Shown here: positions 1 to 5,010 of the stretch, one piece after another
How positions within the stretch are numbered: position 1 is the stretch's first letter
Layout: each line of letters begins with the position of its first letter
NCBI GenBank assembly: GCA_028866335.1
Contig: JAGWIL010000134.1
Coordinates: forward strand, 1-5,010
Length of the DNA stretch: 5,010 nt
From: Rhodospirillales bacterium
Lineage (GTDB): Bacteria > Pseudomonadota > Alphaproteobacteria > Acetobacterales > Acetobacteraceae
Direction: 5' to 3'
Made by a program: the position numbers and the translations under genes
Notes under the pieces: generated by a model
The model's database searches: none
The model's input: the letters and a program-made list of their open reading frames with translations, nothing else
What the model was told of the DNA's origin: nothing

Positions 1-402
1 GATATCCGGCCCTTCGGCGATGCTGAAACCCATTGCAGCGAAGATCGCGGCCAGCTCTTCCTGCGTGCGCGAGAGTGGATGAATGGTGCCGGAAAAATCT
101 GGGCGGGGGGGCTGGGTGACGTCGATATGTTCAGCGGCGAGCTTTTGTTGCAACGCCTGCGAATCCAGAATCGCGCGTCGTGCGGAAAGAGCATCGGTGA
201 TCTGCGTTTTTGCTTGATTTATCTCGGCACCCGCGGCTTTGCGGGCATCGGCATCCATCCCGCCCAAAGATTTTAACAGCAACGTCACATTGCCGTTTTT
301 GCCGAGCAGGGAGACCCGCAACTCCTCCAGCGAAACCGCGTCTGCAGCCGCGATGGCGGGGAGGGCAGTTTCCACCAAGTCCTTCAAATGATTGCTCTGC
401 AT
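1..402 (-). CDS. pheS: Phenylalanyl-tRNA synthetase alpha subunit, N-terminal part (cut by window edge)
   Basis: Reading the minus strand from the ATG at 402-400 gives 134 uninterrupted codons to the window edge, so the C-terminal part is missing. PheS pairs with PheT to attach phenylalanine to tRNA-Phe in the cytoplasm. Residues 1 to about 90 are the helical, coiled-coil N-terminal domain of the family, including LLGKNGNVT (32-40), a run of Lys/Leu and Gly, and EINQAK (60-65). The transition to the catalytic core follows: IDVTQPPRP (93-101), then GTIHPLS (105-111), then IFAAMGFSIAEGPDI (120-134). This matches the family pattern G-x-x-HP-L and MGF-x-x-x-EGP. The start is supported by AAAGG at 417-413, ten bases upstream. 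The class II active-site motifs 2 and 3 would lie outside the window. pheS often follows rplT, but here it stands alone and is divergent from pal. The identification is firm. Confidence 0.95.
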   Translation of the reverse strand, partial: MQSNHLKDLVETALPAIAAADAVSLEELRVSLLGKNGNVTLLLKSLGGMDADARKAAGAEINQAKTQITDALSARRAILDSQALQQKLAAEHIDVTQPPRPDFSGTIHPLSRTQEELAAIFAAMGFSIAEGPDI

Positions 403-431
403 CTTGAGTTTGCCTTTGTATTCAGGGGCAG

Positions 432-460
432 GGCAGACCGCGCGCCGCAGGAAATGTCAA
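432..460 (-). promoter_or_regulatory. Candidate pheS promoter with consensus -35
   Basis: On the minus strand a perfect TTGACA (460-455) is followed after 17 bases by TCTGCC (437-432), a poor -10 match. It sits about 53 bases upstream of the pheS ATG. The -35 hexamer overlaps the right side of a 7-bp inverted repeat (458-476), which could be an operator or chance. An alternative -10, CATAAT at 503-498, has no good -35 partner. Alphaproteobacterial -10 boxes are often weak, so the call is tentative. Confidence 0.35.
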
Positions 461-598
461 GCCAAGGCATGGCTTGCGTGGCCATGTTGGGGTGAAAATT
501 ATGCTTTTCAAAGGTGTTACAAATAATCAACAGACGTGAAGAAAATCATCAGAGCCGTAGAAACTGTCGAAAGATGAACAATTTAGCTAATGTGGCGC

Positions 599-628
599 TT
601 GACCCTTCCCAGCCGGGGAGAGTACAGC
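599..628 (+). promoter_or_regulatory. Weak candidate pal promoter
   Basis: TTGACC (599-604) matches five of six -35 consensus bases. With an 18-base spacer it faces TACAGC (623-628), which matches only three of six -10 bases. Transcription would start about 80 bases upstream of pal. A second possibility is AATAAT at 522-527, a good -10 without a recognisable -35. This call is low confidence. Confidence 0.3.
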
Positions 629-650
629 CGCAAGGTGTGTGTAATCATCG

Positions 651-664
651 TGGTTACGCAACCA
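651..664. repeat. Small palindrome upstream of pal
   Basis: TGGTT (651-655) and AACCA (660-664) form a perfect 5-bp inverted repeat around ACGC, ending 49 bases before the pal start. It lies in the expected 5' leader or promoter-proximal DNA, so it could be an operator half-site pair or a small RNA hairpin. A repeat this short can easily arise by chance. Confidence 0.25.
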
Positions 665-713
665 AATGGCTAAATTCTGCTCACCCAATTTCGGACAGGG
701 ATCGGTTCCTACC

Positions 714-1214
714 ATGAAAATCAAAGCACTGGGCGCTTTCGCCGGCCTTGCCCTGCTGGCAGCTTGCTCCTCCAACCCCGCCTCCACAGCTTCCAACACC
801 GGAACCGGTGCTGAAGCCTCGACCGGCCCGGTTCCGGGCTCCGAAACGGACCTGGTTGCCAATGTTGGCGACCGCGTTTTCTACGCGTTCAATCAGTCCA
901 GCCTGTCCAGCGATTCAGACGCGACCCTGGGCAAGCAGGCTGCCTGGCTTGCCAAGTACCCCTCCGTGAACGTGATGGTTGCGGGTAACGCCGACGAGCG
1001 CGGCACCGAGACCTACAACTTGGCTCTCGGCCAGCGCCGTGCCAACGCTGCACGTGACTACCTGGTTGCTCAGGGTGTGACGTCTTCGCGCATCCAGACT
1101 ATCTCTTATGGTAAGGATTGCCCGGTTGCTGCTGGCAATGACGAGTCTGCCTATGCCCAGAACCGTAACGCCATCACCTCGGTTCAGGGTTTCAACCCGC
1201 AGAACTGCCACTAA
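714..1214 (+). CDS. pal: Peptidoglycan-associated outer-membrane lipoprotein Pal
   Basis: This 166-residue protein is anchored in the outer membrane and binds peptidoglycan as the outer part of the Tol-Pal complex. The ATG at 714 is chosen because MKIK plus a hydrophobic run leads straight to the lipobox LAAC, with Cys18 as the lipidated residue. An upstream in-frame ATG at 666 would bury this signal behind 16 polar residues. AGGGA at 697-701 is a slightly distant ribosome site. A Ser/Thr/Gly/Pro-rich tether (19-45) precedes the OmpA-like domain (about 52-157). The diaminopimelate-binding signature is present: Asp94 in GNADERG (91-97) and Arg109 in LGQRRA (105-110), with the usual 15-residue spacing. 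The typical NRRA near the end is NRNA here (150-153). Cys136 and Cys165 could form a periplasmic disulfide (inference). tolB does not lie directly upstream, which is unusual, and a terminator follows the gene. Confidence 0.96.
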   Translation: MKIKALGAFAGLALLAACSSNPASTASNTGTGAEASTGPVPGSETDLVANVGDRVFYAFNQSSLSSDSDATLGKQAAWLAKYPSVNVMVAGNADERGTETYNLALGQRRANAARDYLVAQGVTSSRIQTISYGKDCPVAAGNDESAYAQNRNAITSVQGFNPQNCH

Positions 1215-1216
1215 TT

Positions 1217-1242
1217 ACATTCCTGGTTTCTCCGGGGAATGT
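1217..1242 (+). other. Hairpin just after the pal stop codon
   Basis: ACATTCC (1217-1223) and GGAATGT (1236-1242) form a perfect 7-bp stem with a 12-base loop, two bases past the pal stop and five bases before the stronger terminator hairpin. It has no T-tract of its own. It may protect the pal mRNA 3' end or assist termination; this is inference from position. Confidence 0.5.
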
Positions 1243-1247
1243 TTCAG

Positions 1248-1280
1248 CCGGCGGCCTGCAAAGGCCGCCGGTTTTGTTTT
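1248..1280 (+). terminator. Rho-independent terminator between pal and cpoB
   Basis: CCGGCGGCC (1248-1256) pairs perfectly with GGCCGCCGG (1263-1271) around the loop TGCAAA, and TTTTGTTTT (1272-1280) follows at once. This is a textbook intrinsic terminator: nine base pairs, almost all G-C, plus a T-tract. It lies 34 bases after the pal stop and 54 bases before the cpoB start. It should end or strongly reduce pal transcription before cpoB. Confidence 0.9.
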
Positions 1281-1301
1281 GGGCGTAGGCGCGTCTATAT
1301 C
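1274..1301 (+). promoter_or_regulatory. Candidate cpoB promoter overlapping the terminator T-tract
   Basis: TTGTTT (1274-1279) lies inside the terminator T-tract and faces TATATC (1296-1301) across 16 bases. The matches to consensus are three of six and four of six. Initiation near 1308 would give a leader of about 27 bases containing the GGAG ribosome site at 1326-1329. The position right after a strong terminator makes a promoter here likely on logical grounds, but these hexamers are only moderate matches. Confidence 0.4.
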
Positions 1302-1334
1302 TACCTGCATCCGAAGGCTCAGACTGGAGTTTCA

Positions 1335-2180
1335 ATGCGCTATCGTGTTCCGTTTTTTGCCGCCGCGTTGCTCGTGCCGCTGGGTGCCTCCGCCCAGCCA
1401 TTGATTCAGAGCCAGGAAGGCATTGCCCTGCAAAATGAGATTTTGCAGTTGCAGCAGCAGATGCAACAACTTCAGACCCAGGGCGGGGGCAATGGCGCAT
1501 CGTCGTTGGGCGGAACCACCGCCCCGCCCCCGAGCGGCGGATCCGCTAATTCGCTGGTTCCCACGCTGTTGACACAAGTGCAGCAATTGCAGGCCCAGGT
1601 GCAAAGCTTGAACGGGCAGGTTTCAGACCTTCAACACCAGGTGCAGACCCAGAATGACCAGACGCAGAAAGAAATCGGCGATCTGAAGTTCCAGATGGGC
1701 GGCACCCCAGCAGGGGCACCGGGTGCTGCCCCTGGCTCGCAGCCAGGCCCCGCGCCATCCCTCGCGCCCACGCCACCACAAGCCGCGGTGCCAAGCGACC
1801 CGAAGTCGGCGTTGCAGGCGGCCATCGCCGCTTACGGAAAGCATGATTACGCCACCGCGCAGAAACTGGCGCAAGGCATAGTTACCAGCAATAAATCAGC
1901 ACCACAGGCGTACCGGGCGCAGTATCTGGTGGCACAGAGTTATGCAGCCGAAGGCGACTCCCAAAGTGCCGCCGTGGCGTATTACAACAGCTACAACATG
2001 AACAAGAATGGCACTTACGCGCCGCACTCCATGCTGGGTCTTGCCTCCTCGCTGGCCGCGATTCATCAAAACCAGGAAGCTTGTGAAACGCTGGCATCGC
2101 TCAACAGCCAGTTCACCACGCCTTCGGCCGGGATGAAGAGCGATATCGACGCGGTATCCAAACGCGCGCATTGCCAGTAA
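1335..2180 (+). CDS. cpoB: Cell-division coordinator CpoB (YbgF), periplasmic Tol-Pal accessory protein
   Basis: This 281-residue periplasmic protein of the CpoB/YbgF family links Tol-Pal constriction with septal peptidoglycan synthesis. The ATG at 1335 has GGAG five bases upstream and opens a signal peptide, with likely cleavage after ALA-type motif ASA (18-20) before Gln21. A longer in-frame start at 1239 lies inside the terminator and would hide the signal. Two Gln/Leu-rich coiled-coil segments follow (about 27-48 and 75-120), split by a Gly/Ser/Pro linker (50-73). A Pro/Ala-rich linker comes next (123-155), then a C-terminal TPR-like helical domain (about 156-280). That domain includes the family-typical AYGKHDYATAQKLA start (165-179) and the QEAC element (247-250). 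Cys250 and Cys280 could pair in the periplasm (inference). The 3' end overlaps tilS by 10 bases. Confidence 0.92.
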   Translation: MRYRVPFFAAALLVPLGASAQPLIQSQEGIALQNEILQLQQQMQQLQTQGGGNGASSLGGTTAPPPSGGSANSLVPTLLTQVQQLQAQVQSLNGQVSDLQHQVQTQNDQTQKEIGDLKFQMGGTPAGAPGAAPGSQPGPAPSLAPTPPQAAVPSDPKSALQAAIAAYGKHDYATAQKLAQGIVTSNKSAPQAYRAQYLVAQSYAAEGDSQSAAVAYYNSYNMNKNGTYAPHSMLGLASSLAAIHQNQEACETLASLNSQFTTPSAGMKSDIDAVSKRAHCQ

Positions 2181-3322
2181 CTGCCACCTTTGCGGCAGCC
2201 ATGCCGCGGCTTTTGCCGCAAGCAGGGGTGCCGCGTATGGCGGTGGCTGTGTCCGGTGGGGCCGATAGTACAGCTCTGGCATTGCTGACCCAGGAGTACT
2301 GCCAAACCCGGGGTGGAGCGGTCCTGGCGCTCATCGCGGAGCATGGGCTACGGGAAGAATCCGCCAACGAGGCGAGGCTGACGGCCAGCCGCCTGGGCGC
2401 ACGGGGTATTGAAAGCCGGATTCTCGAACTGAATTTGTGCCATGGCCCCGCCATGCAGGAGCGCGCCCGCTACGCCCGCCACAATGCGCTGGCTGAGGCA
2501 GCGGTAAAGGCGGGGTTTTTATACCTCGCACTCGGCCATCATCAGGACGACCAGCATGAAACCGTGGCGATGCGCGCCCGGCGTGGCCCTGGTGGTACGG
2601 AAGGCATGGCAAGTTGGAGTGCGCGAAACGAGGTGGTGTTGATCCGCCCGTTACTGGGTATTCGTTCGGCTGCATTGCGGGATTATCTGCGCGAAGTAGG
2701 GATGGAGTGGGTGGAAGACCCCTCCAACCAATCTATCAAGTTCGAGCGGGTCAGGGTTCGCCAGGCAGGCGAGGGCTTACCTCCTGGGGATGTGGTTGGG
2801 CGTGTGGCGGTAGAGCTGGAGACGGCGGATTTTATCGCTCGGCACGCCCGGCTTTATCCTGAAGGCTATGCGGTGCTTGACGCCGCCGCCGCACCACAGG
2901 CGGCATTGAGCGTGCTGCTGAGAACAATCGGCGGGCGCGCTTATTCGCCTCGGCAAGAGGCGGTGCACCGCCTGGCTGCTTGCCTGCGCCCGGCAACGTT
3001 GGGCGGGGTACGGATTGCGCCCGCTGGCCGGTTGGGACCGGGATGGTTGCTGGCGCGGGAGCCTGCAGCTTGCGCTCCACCCGTGCCAGCAGCTAGCCAT
3101 GTGGTTTGGGATGAACGCTTTGTTCTTACAGAGCCGCACGGCATGGTAAGCTTCGGTGCATTAGGCCACGATGCGGCGAAGTTTCGTGGATTTGGCGGTT
3201 TGCCCAGTTTCGTGCTGCGCAGCTTGCCGGCGTTGCGGGATGCGCAAGGGGGCGTAATTTTTCCGGCCCCGGCCCTTTTTTGCCCGCCCATGCCCGCCAC
3301 TCCCCGGCCTTTTCAGATTTAG
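2171..3322 (+). CDS. tilS: tRNA(Ile)-lysidine synthase TilS
   Basis: This cytoplasmic enzyme uses ATP and lysine to convert C34 of tRNA-Ile(CAU) to lysidine, so that the tRNA reads AUA and is charged with isoleucine. The reading frame gives 383 residues. The N-type ATP pyrophosphatase P-loop is SGGADS (28-33). Other family marks are EHGLREES (57-64), GHHQDDQHET (122-131), RPLL (159-162) and EDPSN (182-186) followed by RVRVR (193-197). The C-terminal part (about 200-370) is less conserved and includes the LPSFVLRSLPALRD segment typical of alphaproteobacterial TilS. The likely start is TTG at 2171, ten bases inside cpoB, without a clear ribosome site, which suggests translational coupling. The alternative ATG at 2201 would remove FAAAM (7-11), which fits the family N-terminus. 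The final codons and stop lie inside a palindromic element. The protein is somewhat shorter than the roughly 430 residues common in the family. Confidence 0.93.
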   Translation: MPVTATFAAAMPRLLPQAGVPRMAVAVSGGADSTALALLTQEYCQTRGGAVLALIAEHGLREESANEARLTASRLGARGIESRILELNLCHGPAMQERARYARHNALAEAAVKAGFLYLALGHHQDDQHETVAMRARRGPGGTEGMASWSARNEVVLIRPLLGIRSAALRDYLREVGMEWVEDPSNQSIKFERVRVRQAGEGLPPGDVVGRVAVELETADFIARHARLYPEGYAVLDAAAAPQAALSVLLRTIGGRAYSPRQEAVHRLAACLRPATLGGVRIAPAGRLGPGWLLAREPAACAPPVPAASHVVWDERFVLTEPHGMVSFGALGHDAAKFRGFGGLPSFVLRSLPALRDAQGGVIFPAPALFCPPMPATPRPFQI

Positions 3323-3330
3323 AGCCGGAT

Positions 3331-3369
3331 GATTTTAGCTCGGATGACGAAGTGATCCGATCTAAAATC
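3331..3369. repeat. Hairpin 1 of the tilS-ftsH element
   Basis: GATTTTAGCTCGGAT (3331-3345) faces ATCCGATCTAAAATC (3355-3369) across a 9-base loop. Fourteen of the fifteen positions pair, with a single C-T mismatch at 3339/3361. The right arm can instead pair with TTCAGATTTAGA at 3312-3323. The stem is AT-rich at its base and has no following T-tract. Confidence 0.8.
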
Positions 3370-3410
3370 TGAATCCGCTTCTAAAACAATGAAGTAGAGG
3401 GCGATTCAGA
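3368..3410. repeat. Hairpin 2 of the tilS-ftsH element, sharing arms with hairpins 1 and 3
   Basis: TCTGAATC (3368-3375) pairs perfectly with GATTCAGA (3403-3410), and inside it CTTC (3378-3381) can pair with GAAG (3391-3394). Its left arm overlaps the right arm of hairpin 1 by two bases, and its right arm overlaps the left base of hairpin 3. The three stems therefore cannot all form fully at once. Confidence 0.55.
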
Positions 3411-3456
3411 CTTCAGGCTCGCTCCTGAAGTGAGCGAACCTGAAGTCATCGCGCTC
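3397..3456. repeat. Hairpin 3 of the tilS-ftsH element, long and stable
   Basis: The core is ACTTCAGGCTCGCTC (3410-3424) against GAGCGAACCTGAAGT (3432-3446), with a 7-base loop and one mismatch (3418/3438). The stem extends with G3409-C3447, then GCGAT (3401-3405) against ATCGC (3448-3452) past a 3-base bulge, then GAG (3397-3399) against CTC (3454-3456). CTTCAGG (3411-3417) can alternatively pair with the nearer CCTGAAG copy (3424-3430), giving a shorter competing hairpin. Confidence 0.8.
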
Positions 3457-3476
3457 CAATCTGTCACACGATTTAT

Positions 3477-3506
3477 TTGTGCTGGGCTAGGAATTCTGTG
3501 CAATAT
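3477..3506 (+). promoter_or_regulatory. Weak candidate ftsH promoter
   Basis: TTGTGC (3477-3482) and CAATAT (3501-3506) are separated by 18 bases, each matching about half of the sigma-70-type consensus. Transcription from here would start downstream of the palindromic element and leave a leader of about 70 bases before ftsH. I saw no clear heat-shock (RpoH-type) promoter, although ftsH is heat-induced in many bacteria. This is a low-confidence call. Confidence 0.25.
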
Positions 3507-3583
3507 GCCCAAATGTGTTCGAAGCGAAACTCCGTGCCTATTGCAGGGCGGAGGAACCGACTGAAAGAATTGGAAAAGTCTAG

Positions 3584-5010
<1,427 letters not shown>

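Larger units (their letters stand above)
403..713. other. Divergent intergenic region between pheS and pal
   Basis: This 311-base stretch has no convincing gene. It is more AT-rich than its surroundings from about 490 to 600. It holds a TTGACA hexamer facing pheS (455-460), a perfect 7-bp inverted repeat just beyond it (CAAGCCA 458-464, TGGCTTG 470-476), a -10-like CATAAT facing pheS (503-498), an ATAAT facing pal (523-527), a TTGACC facing pal (599-604) and a small palindrome (651-664). The region must carry the start signals of both pheS and pal. Which hexamers are used cannot be decided from sequence alone. The small open frames in it lack convincing ribosome sites and recognisable protein content. 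Confidence 0.7.
3312..3463. repeat. Palindrome-rich element between tilS and ftsH (possible dispersed repeat)
   Basis: About 150 bases are packed with nested and competing inverted repeats, and no protein is recognisable. The ends are an imperfect inverted pair: CAGATTTAGAGC from 3314 and GCGCTCCAATCTG up to 3463. Inside are three stem-loops, listed separately, that share arms. TTCAGATTTAGA (3312-3323) can also pair with TCTAAAATCTGAA (3361-3373) around the first hairpin. Short direct repeats occur too: CGGATGA at 3326-3332 and 3341-3347, and CCTGAAGT at 3424-3431 and 3439-3446. The left end overlaps the last tilS codons and its stop. None of the hairpins has a T-tract, so ordinary termination is not supported. 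A dispersed palindromic or MITE-like element is my best reading; a structured ftsH leader is the alternative. Confidence 0.6.

Noticed and set aside
384..485. Minus-strand 33-codon frame upstream of and overlapping pheS, considered as a pheM-like leader peptide
   Set aside because: It contains no phenylalanine codons, has no clear ribosome site, and no terminator/antiterminator pair follows it.
666..713. Longer pal start at ATG 666
   Set aside because: It would place 16 polar residues before the lipoprotein signal peptide. The ATG at 714 gives a normal signal with LAAC at 15-18.
797..839. Two small GC-rich palindromes in the pal linker (797-810 and 826-839, each with 6-bp arms around 2 bases)
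   Set aside because: They encode low-complexity Thr/Gly/Pro tether residues with GC-rich codons, so chance palindromes are expected there.
1239..1334. Longer cpoB start at ATG 1239
   Set aside because: The extension runs through the terminator hairpin and would hide the signal peptide. GGAG at 1326-1329 fits the ATG at 1335.
3331..3369. Hairpin 1 as an intrinsic terminator of tilS
   Set aside because: No T-tract follows on either strand and the stem base is AT-rich.
3490..3583. Heat-shock (RpoH-type) promoter before ftsH
   Set aside because: A CCCAAAT stretch near 3508 resembles part of the -10 element, but no CTTGAA-like -35 lies at the right distance.

Overview
This window is GC-rich bacterial chromosome with densely packed housekeeping genes. 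It most likely comes from an alphaproteobacterium. The order pal - cpoB (ybgF) - tilS - ftsH is a conserved alphaproteobacterial arrangement. FtsH carries the HEGGH form of the zinc motif, which I associate with that class. A placement near Acetobacteraceae/Rhodospirillales is an impression from the protein sequences and was not tested.

Layout. Positions 1-402, minus strand: the first 134 codons of pheS (phenylalanyl-tRNA synthetase alpha chain), which runs off the left edge. Positions 403-713: a 311-base divergent intergenic region with weak promoter candidates for both directions. Positions 714-1214: pal, a peptidoglycan-associated outer-membrane lipoprotein. Positions 1217-1280: a hairpin followed by a strong Rho-independent terminator, with a possible new promoter in and just after its T-tract. 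Positions 1335-2180: cpoB. Positions 2171-3322: tilS, which overlaps cpoB by 10 bases and probably starts at TTG. Positions 3312-3463: a palindrome-rich non-coding element whose left end supplies the tilS stop codon. Positions 3464-3583: the rest of the ftsH leader. Positions 3584-5010: the first 475 codons of ftsH, which runs off the right edge.

How the genes fit together. Pal and CpoB belong to the Tol-Pal system, which couples outer-membrane constriction to septal peptidoglycan synthesis. The usual upstream partners (tolQ, tolR, tolA, tolB) are absent here and divergent pheS takes their place. TilS makes lysidine at the wobble position of tRNA-Ile(CAU), PheS charges tRNA-Phe, and FtsH is the membrane AAA+ protease for quality control. 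All the coding regions look intact. The least explained sequence is the 3312-3463 palindrome cluster between tilS and ftsH. I read it as a dispersed palindromic or MITE-like repeat that now forms part of the ftsH leader. I saw no CRISPR array, phage gene, transposase, tRNA or rRNA. No new multi-gene system is evident.
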